Shown here piece after piece: positions 1 through 8,040 of a stretch of DNA of 64,000 nucleotides. Position 1 is the first letter of the stretch, and each line of letters starts with the position of its first letter. The notes under the pieces were generated by a model. The model worked only from the letters and a program-made list of their open reading frames with translations. It was not told the DNA's origin and made no database searches. Source of the stretch: Elusimicrobiaceae bacterium (GTDB lineage Bacteria; Elusimicrobiota; Elusimicrobia; Elusimicrobiales; Elusimicrobiaceae); the NCBI GenBank assembly GCA_017528825.1, contig JAFXOI010000035.1:44770-108769 (forward strand), written 5' to 3'. The position numbers and the translations under genes were made by a program.

Positions 1-143
1 TTGGCTTGCGGCAATAAGGTTTGATACGTTTTTAAGGCCTCGCTAAAGCGGCCGTCGGCGTAATCTTTTTCGGCCTGCGCTAAAGTTTGGGCGGCCAAAG
101 AAAGAGAGATAAAACAAGCTAACGACAAAAGAATTTTTTTCAT
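1..143 (-). CDS. Secreted TPR-type protein, N-terminal fragment
   Basis: The gene is cut by the window edge, so only the first 47 or so residues are visible. They begin with a Sec signal peptide (MKKILLSLACFISLSLAAQ) followed by a helix typical of a tetratricopeptide repeat (AEKDYADGRFSEALKTYQ). The start ATG follows a good ribosome-binding site (GGAGAAA), and a weak TATATA-type -10 lies just after the argS terminator. A periplasmic TPR adaptor is the likely role; the beginning resembles the BatE-like protein near 44.9 kb. No more specific function can be given from this fragment. Confidence 0.7.
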   Translation of the reverse strand, partial: MKKILLSLACFISLSLAAQTLAQAEKDYADGRFSEALKTYQTLLPQA

Positions 144-164
144 GATTTCTCCGTGTTATATAGA

Positions 165-196
165 AAATCTCTTTGCGCAAAGCGTCAAAGAGATTT
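165..196 (-). terminator. Intrinsic terminator after argS
   Basis: An 11-bp perfect inverted repeat (AAATCTCTTTG / CAAAGAGATTT) with a 10-nt loop lies directly downstream of argS. T-rich sequence flanks both sides, so it could work in both directions, but only the minus-strand gene needs it. Confidence 0.6.
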
Positions 197-217
197 TTTA
201 GTTTTTCAAAAGCGCAC

Positions 218-1810
218 TTACATTTTTTCGGGGGCGCTGACTCCTAAAAATTCTAATCCTTTCCGGATTCGTTCGGCCACTCGCTGGCAAATCAGCAAGC
301 GGGAGCGTGTAAGCGGTAAATTGTTTTCATCGAGCACGCGGCAATTATCGTAGAACGAGTGGAACAAGCCCGCTAATTCCATCAGATACGTCGGCAAATG
401 ATGCGGGCTCATATCTCGCAAACAGGCCCGTAATACCGGCTTAAACCATATTAATTTAAGTAGTAAAGTGCGTTCTGCTGCGGAAAGTGGCATCACAATT
501 TCGCCCGGTTCCCATCCTTTTTGGGCGGCTGCGGCAAAAATGGAATGGATGCGCGCGTGCACATATTGCACATAGTAGACCGGATTTTCATTGGATTGTT
601 TTTTAGCCAGTTGAATATCAAAGGTCATTTGTGCATTGGGTGTGCGACTGGAGAAGAAAAAGCGGCAAGCATCGGTGCCTACTTCATCGACTAATTCCCG
701 CAAGGTAATAAATTTACCGGCCCGTTTGGACATTTTCACTTGTTCACCGTTATCTAACAAGTGCACTAACTGGTGAATAATGGGGGTAAAAGATTTCTCT
801 TCTTTGCCCAAAGCATGCACGGCGGCTTTCATGCGCGGCACATAACCGTGATGATCGGCCCCTAAAATATCAATCAGTTGGTCATAGCCACGGTCAAATT
901 TGTTTTTATGATAAGCAATATCTGCCAAAAAATAAGTGGGGCGTCCATCGGTGCGTACCAAGACGCGGTCTTTGTCGTCTTTGGCTTCTTTATCTTGGGT
1001 GGAACCAAACCACACGGCATCGTCTTTTTTATACGCATAACCGTTATCTTCCAATGATTTTAATGCTTTTTGTACGGCTCCGGCCTGATGTAATTCGGAC
1101 TCGCGGAACCAGCGCGTAAATTGCACGCGGAAAGCATTCATATCATCTTGTTGGGTTTTGATTAAATACTCCATGGCCCAACGTCCATAATCTTCTTCTT
1201 TCAAATCTTTCGGAGCCACTTTGGCCATATCAATCAGATAGGAACCATGATATCCGTTTTCCGGCGGTTCTTGCCCGTTGATGCGAGCTTTAAGAGAGGC
1301 CGCCAGCATTTGAGCTTGGTTGCCGGCATCATTAACATAGTACTCGCTATCGCACGAATAACCTAGAGCACGATAAATGCGCACCAAACTGTCGCCCAAT
1401 GCCGCTCCGCGCCCAGACGCCATATGCAAAGGGCCGGTCGGGTTAGCAGAGACAAACTCAATTAAAATTTTATGCTTGGAGCCGTACGGAGAATCGGCCT
1501 CTTTAATGCGGCGGTCTAACGCCGCTAAGGTTAAAAATTTATCTTCTAAGCGGATATTGATAAAACCGGGCGCGGCGGCGGTAGCGCTGTCAATACCGTT
1601 CACTTCCTGCAGTAATGTAGCCGCCGTTTTGGCAATTTCCAAAGGGTTTTTGTGTAATACTTTGGCGGCGGACATAGCCCAGTTCAACGACAAATCTGCA
1701 CCGGTATGTTCCGGCGCGGGGGAAAATTCAACTTCAGGTAAGGTGGCCCCTTGAAAAGCAGGAGCACTGGAAAGTTTGATTTCAATATCTTTTTTCAAAT
1801 GGGTAAACAT
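218..1810 (-). CDS. argS: Arginyl-tRNA synthetase
   Basis: Class I aminoacyl-tRNA synthetase that charges tRNA-Arg. The 530-residue protein has the Arg-tRNA synthetase N-terminal domain, the HIGH-type signature (NPTGPLHMASGRG) near residue 125, the KMSKR signature (QVKMSKRAGKF) near residue 360, and a C-terminal DALR anticodon-binding domain ending FLGVSAPEKM. This is slightly shorter than the usual 550-590 residues but complete. Its ATG directly follows the rsfS stop codon with no gap, so the two are co-transcribed and probably translationally coupled. The identification is secure. Confidence 0.96.
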   Translation of the reverse strand: MFTHLKKDIEIKLSSAPAFQGATLPEVEFSPAPEHTGADLSLNWAMSAAKVLHKNPLEIAKTAATLLQEVNGIDSATAAAPGFINIRLEDKFLTLAALDRRIKEADSPYGSKHKILIEFVSANPTGPLHMASGRGAALGDSLVRIYRALGYSCDSEYYVNDAGNQAQMLAASLKARINGQEPPENGYHGSYLIDMAKVAPKDLKEEDYGRWAMEYLIKTQQDDMNAFRVQFTRWFRESELHQAGAVQKALKSLEDNGYAYKKDDAVWFGSTQDKEAKDDKDRVLVRTDGRPTYFLADIAYHKNKFDRGYDQLIDILGADHHGYVPRMKAAVHALGKEEKSFTPIIHQLVHLLDNGEQVKMSKRAGKFITLRELVDEVGTDACRFFFSSRTPNAQMTFDIQLAKKQSNENPVYYVQYVHARIHSIFAAAAQKGWEPGEIVMPLSAAERTLLLKLIWFKPVLRACLRDMSPHHLPTYLMELAGLFHSFYDNCRVLDENNLPLTRSRLLICQRVAERIRKGLEFLGVSAPEKM

Positions 1811-2308
1811 TTATTTCTTTTCCTTTTTGGTGGTTTTTTTAGCCGTAGTTTTCTTAGCCGGTTTTTTGACGGTTTTGGAGGTGGCTTTCTTAACCGCCGC
1901 TTTTTTTGTAGAGGTTTTTTTAGTAACAGTTTTTTTAGTGGTTGCGGTTTTTTTAACGGTTTTAGGTTTGTGATAGTTCACTTCTTTACCAAAACTAAAA
2001 ATTTTATCTAAGGCGTAAAAATCGCGCGCTTCTGCCGTCATAATATGTACTAAAAAAGACCCATAGTCCGATACGCGCCACATCATGCTGTCTGCGCCAT
2101 CTCGGTTTGATTTATAAATCCCGATTTTCTTAAGTTGAGTGCTGATTTCTTCTTCCACTGCTTCCAAGTGAGGTTTGGATGTCACGGTAGCCAGGATGAT
2201 ATAGTCACACAAAGAGGATAATCCTTGCAAATCTATGACTTTGATATTTTCCGCTTTTTTTTCATCGGCATAACGGGCAGCCAGTATAGCAATGTCCTTA
2301 TTCTTCAT
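1811..2308 (-). CDS. rsfS: Ribosomal silencing factor RsfS with a lysine-rich tail
   Basis: RsfS binds ribosomal protein uL14 and blocks subunit joining when nutrients are scarce. Residues 1-110 carry the family core (KVIDLQGLSSLCDYIILAT; SDYGSFLVHIM; ARDFYALDKIF). The start was chosen at MKNKDIAIL, which follows GAGGTGC; an upstream in-frame ATG would add 27 unrelated residues. The odd part is the last 50 or so residues, an almost pure K/T/A/V repeat (TVKKTATTKK type) like a histone H1 tail, which ordinary RsfS lacks. It heads an operon with argS and diverges from rsmI. RsfS identity is firm; the tail's role, perhaps RNA binding, is inference. Confidence 0.92.
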   Translation of the reverse strand: MKNKDIAILAARYADEKKAENIKVIDLQGLSSLCDYIILATVTSKPHLEAVEEEISTQLKKIGIYKSNRDGADSMMWRVSDYGSFLVHIMTAEARDFYALDKIFSFGKEVNYHKPKTVKKTATTKKTVTKKTSTKKAAVKKATSKTVKKPAKKTTAKKTTKKEKK

Positions 2309-2394
2309 AAAGCACCTCAACAATAGTATATCTTTAGAATAGCATTTTTCGATAGCTTTTTCTATACAATTTACAGCCAAGGGCCACAATTTTA

Positions 2395-2400
2395 TATACT
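2395..2400 (+). promoter_or_regulatory. -10 box of a predicted leaderless rsmI transcript
   Basis: TATACT ends exactly 6 nt before the rsmI ATG. A weak -35 (TTACAG) lies 18 nt upstream. No Shine-Dalgarno sequence precedes the ATG, so the transcript is predicted to start at or next to the A of ATG. Confidence 0.6.
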
Positions 2401-2406
2401 AAGACT

Positions 2407-3111
2407 ATGTTATCTATAGTACCTACCCCGTTGGGGAATTTGCAAGATATCACCTTGCGCGCATTAGACACACTGAAAAATGCCGATTTTGTGTTGTGCG
2501 AAGATACGCGCCGTACGCAAATTTTGCTGACCCATTTTGGGATTTCTAAACCTACTGTCCGTTATAATGAAAATGACGAATCGTCCGTGCGGCGTTGCGT
2601 GGAACTGGTGCGCCAAGGCAAAAATTGCGCGTTGGTGTCTGATTGTGGCACGCCGTGTATTTCCGATCCGGGGTGGAAACTGGTGCGCAGAGCGGCGCAG
2701 GAAGGATTGCCCATTACCTCGCTACCGGGGCCCAGTGCGGCGGCTTGCGCGTTGGCCGGGGCCGGTTTTACGGGGGGCGCGTTTACCTTCTTAGGATTTT
2801 TGCCACGTAAACCCGGCAAAGCAGCCAAATTATTATCGGCCGCCTATGCACAAAAACATCCGGTAATCGTGTATGAATCTCCTTTCCGTGTCATTAAATT
2901 GTTGGAATTGATTACCGCTACGCTGGGCGAAACCACTCCGGTTGTGGCCGCGCGTGAGATTTCTAAAGTATACGAGGAATGGTTGCGCGGTACGGCAAGT
3001 GAAGTGGCAGAGAACTTACGCCGGCGCAAAAAAGTGCAGGGAGAATTTGTGGTAGTAATTGGTTTACCCGAAACACAGGAAACACCGCATGACGAAGATT
3101 TATCCTATTGA
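2407..3111 (+). CDS. rsmI: 16S rRNA 2'-O-ribose C1402 methyltransferase
   Basis: SAM-dependent methyltransferase of the tetrapyrrole-methylase fold that modifies C1402 in the ribosomal P site. The N-terminus carries the diagnostic VPTPLGNLQDITLRAL and ADFVLCEDTRRT motifs, followed by SDCGTPCISDPGW and the SLPGPSAA loop. At 234 residues it lacks the longer C-terminal extension of some homologues. The ATG sits 6 nt after a TATACT -10 box without a ribosome-binding site. The gene overlaps tsaC by 23 bp, suggesting an rsmI-tsaC operon. Identification is secure. Confidence 0.95.
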   Translation: MLSIVPTPLGNLQDITLRALDTLKNADFVLCEDTRRTQILLTHFGISKPTVRYNENDESSVRRCVELVRQGKNCALVSDCGTPCISDPGWKLVRRAAQEGLPITSLPGPSAAACALAGAGFTGGAFTFLGFLPRKPGKAAKLLSAAYAQKHPVIVYESPFRVIKLLELITATLGETTPVVAAREISKVYEEWLRGTASEVAENLRRRKKVQGEFVVVIGLPETQETPHDEDLSY

Positions 3112-3721
3112 AAAAATGTCTGAAGCTGAGTTACAACAAACCGCCACCGCTATTGAAGAAGGCGCGGTGATTGCTTTTGCCACGGACACCGTATATGGCC
3201 TAGGTACTAATGCCTTTGCGGAACAGTCTATTTCCCGTATTTATCAAATTAAACAACGTCCGGCCTCGGATGCTTTGCAAATTTTGGTGGGCAGTGTGGC
3301 GCAAGCTCAGCAAATTACCCAATGGAATAAAGAGGCGGACCTTCTAGCAAAGGCCTTTTGGCCCGGAGCTTTAACATTAATTTTAAAGCCCAATCTTGCG
3401 GGAGAACCTTTGCGGCGCGGATTTGCGGGGTTGGGCCTGCGTGTGCCGGCGCATACACATTTATTGCGTCTGCTGACCGCCATGTCAGTGCCTTTGGCTT
3501 CTACAAGTGCTAATTTGCACGGGCAACCGGTCTTAACCACGGAGCAGCAAGTGGTTGAATTTTTAGAGGGGAAAGCGGATTATATCTTAACAGGAGGAAC
3601 ACTCTCTGCCACGGCCTCGTCCGTAGTGGATTTGACCGGGGAGCCTGTTTTACTTAGAGAAGGAGCGGTGTCTCGCGCTCGGCTGGAAGAAACCTTGCGC
3701 AAATCTCTAAAAGAGTTATAA
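3089..3721 (+). CDS. tsaC: L-threonylcarbamoyladenylate synthase (TsaC/Sua5/YrdC)
   Basis: Makes threonylcarbamoyl-AMP from threonine, bicarbonate and ATP for the t6A37 tRNA modification. The 210-residue protein has the YrdC core: AFATDTVYGLGTNAF near residue 35, the KQRP motif, PGALTLIL, and STSANLHG. It lacks the extra C-terminal Sua5 domain, so it is of TsaC length. The start at MTKIYPIEK was chosen because AGGAA precedes it; the reading frame is open further upstream inside rsmI. The stop codon overlaps the -10 box of the next gene. Confidence 0.92.
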   Translation: MTKIYPIEKMSEAELQQTATAIEEGAVIAFATDTVYGLGTNAFAEQSISRIYQIKQRPASDALQILVGSVAQAQQITQWNKEADLLAKAFWPGALTLILKPNLAGEPLRRGFAGLGLRVPAHTHLLRLLTAMSVPLASTSANLHGQPVLTTEQQVVEFLEGKADYILTGGTLSATASSVVDLTGEPVLLREGAVSRARLEETLRKSLKEL

Positions 3722-3722
3722 T
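3695..3722 (+). promoter_or_regulatory. Promoter of the histidine kinase gene, predicted leaderless
   Basis: -35 TTGCGC (3695-3700), a 16-nt spacer and -10 TATAAT (3717-3722). The -10 overlaps the tsaC stop codon and ends 6 nt before the next ATG. No Shine-Dalgarno sequence is present. The plsY promoter has the same -35 and the same spacing. Confidence 0.65.
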
Positions 3723-3728
3723 AAAATT

Positions 3729-4703
3729 ATGCCTAGCATATTTACCTCTCATCATTATCTTGTTTATTATATCGTGCTCACCACGATATTGATCCTGCTT
3801 ACCTACTGGATTTCACGGCGTGTCTATTTGCGCAAAATGAAACGTGCCGTCATGAAGGCCGAGCATAATTATCAACAACAGGTAGCTGCCTTGCAAATGC
3901 AACTATCCGGTAAAGTGAATATGCTGGAAGGCATGGTGGAAAAGTTAAAACTTTCAAACCAAGAACTTAACCGCTTAAGCGAAATCCGTTCTAAATTTAT
4001 GTCTATTGTGGCCCATGACTTGCGCCAACCGCTGACTTCTATTCAGGGTTTTACCTCGGTACTTATGATGGATAGCCCGCAGGGAGAAGGCAATAGCGAA
4101 CAAATCGCATTGAATAATATCTTAAAAGCCACAGACAATATGAACCAACTCATGGCCGACTTGATGGACATTTCGATGATTGAGTCCGGTAAATTTAATA
4201 TGGATTTCAAGGAATTCAATTTCAACCAATTATTAGATGATGTGCACGCCTTGCAACAGGTCAATGCACAAAAGAAAGGCATTTTTCTAGTCAAATACGC
4301 TTATCCAACGGACGTATTGGTATACGCAGATCGTTTCCGTATTTCGCAGGTACTGAATAATTTATTGGGGAATGCCATTAAATTCTCTCCGCAAGGGGGA
4401 CGCATCGCCGTAGAATATGTGATAGAGAACGGTTGGTTATTATGTGCTGTGCAAGACGAAGGCCCCGGCATTGCCCCGGATGAACAAGTTAAAATTTTCC
4501 AGAAATTTCATCAATCTGAACACGACCATACAGCTCGCAAACAGGGCTGGGGGTTGGGTTTGTCTATTGCGCAAGAAATCGTCAATGCTCACCAAGGAGA
4601 AATTGGTGTGTCTAGTGCAGGGTTAGGGCAAGGGGCCACTTTTTGGTTCCGTATCCCGATCACGTCTAATACGCAACCGCTTGAAGGAGTCAGTGATTTA
4701 TAA
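3729..4703 (+). CDS. Membrane-anchored sensor histidine kinase (orphan)
   Basis: The 324-residue protein has one N-terminal membrane segment (residues 9-28), a coiled-coil linker (40-85), a HisKA dimerisation/phosphoacceptor domain with the H-box SIVAHDLRQPL (His96), and a HATPase_c domain with an N-box (LNNLLGNAIKFSPQGG), G1 (DEGPGIAPDE) and G2 (GWGLGLSIA). There is no sizeable periplasmic sensor domain and no adjacent response regulator, so the signal and partner are unknown. Translation probably starts on a leaderless message. The stop codon abuts the stop of the convergent next gene with no space between. Confidence 0.9.
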   Translation: MPSIFTSHHYLVYYIVLTTILILLTYWISRRVYLRKMKRAVMKAEHNYQQQVAALQMQLSGKVNMLEGMVEKLKLSNQELNRLSEIRSKFMSIVAHDLRQPLTSIQGFTSVLMMDSPQGEGNSEQIALNNILKATDNMNQLMADLMDISMIESGKFNMDFKEFNFNQLLDDVHALQQVNAQKKGIFLVKYAYPTDVLVYADRFRISQVLNNLLGNAIKFSPQGGRIAVEYVIENGWLLCAVQDEGPGIAPDEQVKIFQKFHQSEHDHTARKQGWGLGLSIAQEIVNAHQGEIGVSSAGLGQGATFWFRIPITSNTQPLEGVSDL

Positions 4704-5633
4704 CTACAGCGGTTGTTTGTAGTCTTCACCGATGATAATACGCGCATCACAAATGGCGGTATCTTGTTTTTCCGATATAATTTCGTTATTGAGTCCCATT
4801 GCAGAGCTCAGTTGCTTGAGTTGGTTGCGCCGTCCGGTGAAATCAATGATGTGGGTTTGCGCTTGGCGTTCCCCGTGGAAGGTGTCGTACTGCAATACGT
4901 CTACCGACAGTAGGCCTTGCTGGGTTTTATCCCGCAGGTATTGAGTAAGTTCCATGGCGGCTCCTTTTTTGCCGGATGCATTTAAGATTTCCAGCAACAA
5001 GGGCCTGTCCTCTAAAGCTAACGGGGCCTTATCTTCCACAGGAGCTAAAATACGGTCCGGCTCAACGGCGGGAGTAGTAGATTTAGAGGCCTTCTTTTTT
5101 GTTTTTTCTTCTACATTTTTAATGGTAATATCCGTCAGTTCTAAGCGGCTCATGTCCATCGCATAGGATAAAAATTCCGCCGGGGAAAGATTGGTCCGCT
5201 TATCATGATAGGCTTGTAAATAATCCCACAGCAACTGTCCGGCCAATACGGGATTATATCTCCATTGAGTCAGGCGGTTTTTGAATTGCTCCCAAAACTC
5301 ATCTCGTTTAAGCGTTTTTGGAATATAGTATCGTACAGACAAAGTAGGCACTTGAGCTTGTTTGAGTAAATCGTGTGCATTATCAAAAGGAGCTTGAGGC
5401 AGTTTGCGCCGTTTAATGGTGGTCCATATGGATTTGCGAGAGCTCGGATTATAGGCCGCCACCATAGCCGGTTGCGTCAAAATAGCGACGTATAAAGTGT
5501 CGTCTGCTTTTTGGGTAAGCGTGCGCACTGTTACAGACTGATATTGCGCTAGGGCCGCCCAACCTACCGCGCCTAACAGTCCCAACAAAAATAATTTACC
5601 TATTAGGCTGCGTGCTTTACCAGATGATTCCAT
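4704..5633 (-). CDS. LytR_C-domain membrane protein
   Basis: The 309-residue protein has an N-terminal membrane anchor (KLFLLGLLGAVGWAALA, about residues 13-29). A middle region of unknown fold includes a lysine-rich stretch (EEKTKKKASKS). The C-terminal domain from about residue 210 (PLLLEILNASGKKGAAMELTQ ... ARIIIGEDY) fits the LytR_C family. In other bacteria such genes sit beside nadD and rsfS, and here the gene overlaps nadD-yqeK by 31 bp. A role in cell-envelope polymer attachment is possible but unproven; the catalytic LytR-CpsA-Psr domain is absent. Confidence 0.7.
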   Translation of the reverse strand: MESSGKARSLIGKLFLLGLLGAVGWAALAQYQSVTVRTLTQKADDTLYVAILTQPAMVAAYNPSSRKSIWTTIKRRKLPQAPFDNAHDLLKQAQVPTLSVRYYIPKTLKRDEFWEQFKNRLTQWRYNPVLAGQLLWDYLQAYHDKRTNLSPAEFLSYAMDMSRLELTDITIKNVEEKTKKKASKSTTPAVEPDRILAPVEDKAPLALEDRPLLLEILNASGKKGAAMELTQYLRDKTQQGLLSVDVLQYDTFHGERQAQTHIIDFTGRRNQLKQLSSAMGLNNEIISEKQDTAICDARIIIGEDYKQPL

Positions 5634-6736
5634 AATTCAATCCCTGCCGGACAAAGCCACTTTTGGCTGTCAATGGTGAACCATAATTTCCGGTTAGCGG
5701 CATATAAAAGCGCCTTCTCCAAATCCTGCATGGCCAAGGTGCGTATCACAAAAGCATCTTTGTATTTGCGGTCTTTGGAAGAAATATCCGCCACGAACAA
5801 AATTTTACTTAATTGCGTCATGTTCAAGCTGCCCAATGTATGTTCTTCAATGGCGGTTAATACGTCACGGTCCTGTATTGAAAAAAGTTCTTGTGCCAGT
5901 TGCGCCGAAACAAACGAATGTAACAGCGCAGGTTCACATTTGCAAATATCTTCAAAATAGGGGATTTTTAAACGATGTTCTGTGCAATAATGAATTAAAT
6001 CTTGAGCCGAAAATCCTTTGCCGGCATCATGCAAAATACCTGCCTGTACGGCTTTTTCGGTAGGGACTTCGTAGATATCGCTTAAGACGGCACATAATTC
6101 CGCCACTTTAATAGAGTGTAAATAGCGGTTAGGTTTAAGATGTTTCTTAAGCCAGCGATGTTGCTCTAACCCGTACAAATCATGCGCCAAAATGATTTTT
6201 CCCACTTCGGCCGATATTTTATCTGCCGGAATTCCTCCGCTAGATAAAATATGAGTGCGCACGCGCGTGGAAGAAAGTTTCGGAAATTGGCCGGGGAGCA
6301 TAATATGCTTAAAATCTACATGATTTTCTTTGAACCCCTTGCGGCGGCCGGCTACAATGGTAGTATGTTTGAAAATATAGTCTGCATTTTTCCAAGCGTG
6401 CAAATCGTTTAGGCAATCTGTTCCCACCAACAGATAAATGTCCGCCTGGGGGTATCGTGTTTGTAGATATTGCACTAATTGATAAGAATAGGTTTTACCG
6501 CCCTGTTTGAATTCATAATCGTCAAAAATTAAATTAGTATCTAAAGCAGAAAAAGCGGCCTGTGCCATTTGCATACGCAAATGAAACGGGGTGGGGGACT
6601 TTGCCTTAAACGGAGATTGGTAAGCAGGAACAATATGCGTTACATCCGGTTTAATGACGGCTAAAGCCTTTTTGAGCATGGCCACATGGCCTTTATGTAC
6701 GGGGTCAAAACTGCCCCCAAAAACGAGTATTTTCAT
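5603..6736 (-). CDS. nadD: Fused nicotinate mononucleotide adenylyltransferase / YqeK-like HD hydrolase
   Basis: Residues 1-195 are NadD, which makes deamido-NAD from NaMN and ATP: GGSFDPVHKGH nucleotide-binding motif at residue 7 and SSTRVR near 156. Residues 200-375 are a YqeK-type HD-domain phosphohydrolase (family activity: symmetrical Ap4A cleavage), with conserved His207 and the HD pair in ILHDAGKG (His236, Asp237). In most bacteria these are two adjacent genes; here they form one 377-residue chain. The start MKILVFGG was chosen because it overlaps the upstream stop as ATGA; upstream in-frame codons encode no recognisable domain. Fusion of these two partners is known in some other lineages. 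Confidence 0.92.
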   Translation of the reverse strand: MKILVFGGSFDPVHKGHVAMLKKALAVIKPDVTHIVPAYQSPFKAKSPTPFHLRMQMAQAAFSALDTNLIFDDYEFKQGGKTYSYQLVQYLQTRYPQADIYLLVGTDCLNDLHAWKNADYIFKHTTIVAGRRKGFKENHVDFKHIMLPGQFPKLSSTRVRTHILSSGGIPADKISAEVGKIILAHDLYGLEQHRWLKKHLKPNRYLHSIKVAELCAVLSDIYEVPTEKAVQAGILHDAGKGFSAQDLIHYCTEHRLKIPYFEDICKCEPALLHSFVSAQLAQELFSIQDRDVLTAIEEHTLGSLNMTQLSKILFVADISSKDRKYKDAFVIRTLAMQDLEKALLYAANRKLWFTIDSQKWLCPAGIELWNHLVKHAA

Positions 6737-8040
6737 GCTTGTATCCCTAATATAGAAGCGATTTCTTTCCCTTGTAATAAACTGCGTTCCATAAACGAAT
6801 ATTCCCAACAGCCATACCGTCCGGCACATAGCGTATGTTGTTGTTGTAACCAACGGGTAATCGTTGTTACAGCGTCCAAACGATATTTATCATATATGGC
6901 ATAGGCCGGATTTAAGGTGCGCCAAAATGAAAAAAGGATTTTATCTTGCTCTTTTATTATACCTTTTTGGCATAGTGTCTTAAAAATGGCTTGTTCGGTC
7001 GCCTTACCGGGTGTGATTTTTTGAGTTGTTTCAATATACAGAGAGCTCGTGCCTTTGGGCGCATTGTATGGCGAAAAAGCACTTTGCATACCTACGCGGT
7101 AGAAAGGCATTTCCGGCTCAGGAAAATAAATCCAGTGAAATGGCGTTATTTTTCGTCCGATGGCTATTTGAAAGACATATACCGAAGTACTCTTAAGTTT
7201 AGAGGCTTTTTGTTTGATATGCTTGGGCAAGCGGACACAACGCTGGAGAAATACCGGCAACGGCAAGGTATTGATTAGTGTGTCATAAGATACCCACTTG
7301 CCTTGAACGAGAGCTCGCTGATTGGCTAAATTAATAGAGGTGACTTCTGCCGAAAGCCATGTATTAGGCACGCGCTCGGCCAATGCATCAGCCAGTGCGG
7401 CGCACCCTCCGGATTTAGGATAATAAAAATAGGAATTGTATCCCCAACTTTTTTTCCCGGGACGGCGTGCGCCTTGTTTAATTTGAGTTATGTTGGGGGT
7501 GGGGACAAAGGTGCCGCACCAATCACACGTTAATTCTGTTAGAGGTGTTTGCCAGAGCTTTTGATTGTAAGGTTTGAAAAAACATTCGTACATGTTGCGG
7601 CCAAAGGATTGTTGGGCCCATTGTTCAAAATTTTTTGGGGATTGAATAGGCTGCTTGGCTGCTTGTAGGGCACCTTCCACGCAAGCACGACGATATTTGG
7701 CGGGCAACGCCCATAAATTGGCTTGGAACGGAAAAGGGATTTTGCGGCCATATAGATTAATAAAAGCGTTGCGTTTGTGTCGTAATAAATTCCCTTTTAA
7801 CAAACGGCGCACTAATTGTTTGGTGTAGGGATTGTGCAAGTGTAATAAATGGCCGGAATAATCAAAGGTGAATCCGTTTTTCACCTCGCTGGCACATAAT
7901 CCCCCAAAAAATGAATTTTTTTCCACGACTAGGTAATCGGTTTGTTTCTGCTGTTCTAAATGATAGGCCGTGCTCAGACCGGTTAAACCACCGCCTAAAA
8001 TCAAGTAACGCACGTGAAGGGATGAAGGTTTTTTAGTCAT
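6733..8040 (-). CDS. FAD-dependent oxidoreductase (protoporphyrinogen oxidase/amine oxidase superfamily)
   Basis: The N-terminus has a Rossmann FAD-binding signature (YLILGGGLTGLSTAYHLE) and the paired ENSFFGGL-type segment (VEKNSFFGGLCASE). The rest (GFTFDYSGHLLHL, LINTLPLPVFL, C-terminal GRYGCWEYSFMERSLLQG) fits the NAD(P)-binding amine-oxidase/HemY-like superfamily. The protein is about 435 residues long. It overlaps both neighbours, a WecA-like transferase and NadD-YqeK. Because haem genes are absent nearby and a polyprenyl-phosphate sugar transferase precedes it, a role in surface-sugar metabolism (UDP-galactopyranose mutase-like) is as likely as haem synthesis. The substrate cannot be told from sequence. 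Confidence 0.75.
   Translation of the reverse strand: MTKKPSSLHVRYLILGGGLTGLSTAYHLEQQKQTDYLVVEKNSFFGGLCASEVKNGFTFDYSGHLLHLHNPYTKQLVRRLLKGNLLRHKRNAFINLYGRKIPFPFQANLWALPAKYRRACVEGALQAAKQPIQSPKNFEQWAQQSFGRNMYECFFKPYNQKLWQTPLTELTCDWCGTFVPTPNITQIKQGARRPGKKSWGYNSYFYYPKSGGCAALADALAERVPNTWLSAEVTSINLANQRALVQGKWVSYDTLINTLPLPVFLQRCVRLPKHIKQKASKLKSTSVYVFQIAIGRKITPFHWIYFPEPEMPFYRVGMQSAFSPYNAPKGTSSLYIETTQKITPGKATEQAIFKTLCQKGIIKEQDKILFSFWRTLNPAYAIYDKYRLDAVTTITRWLQQQHTLCAGRYGCWEYSFMERSLLQGKEIASILGIQA

Noticed and set aside
1751..2011. Very hydrophobic reading frames opposite the rsfS tail, looking like a small membrane protein
   Set aside because: They are the antisense of the K/T/A-rich repeat, which automatically gives Phe/Leu/Val-rich frames. 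There is no ribosome-binding site, and rsfS is clearly real.
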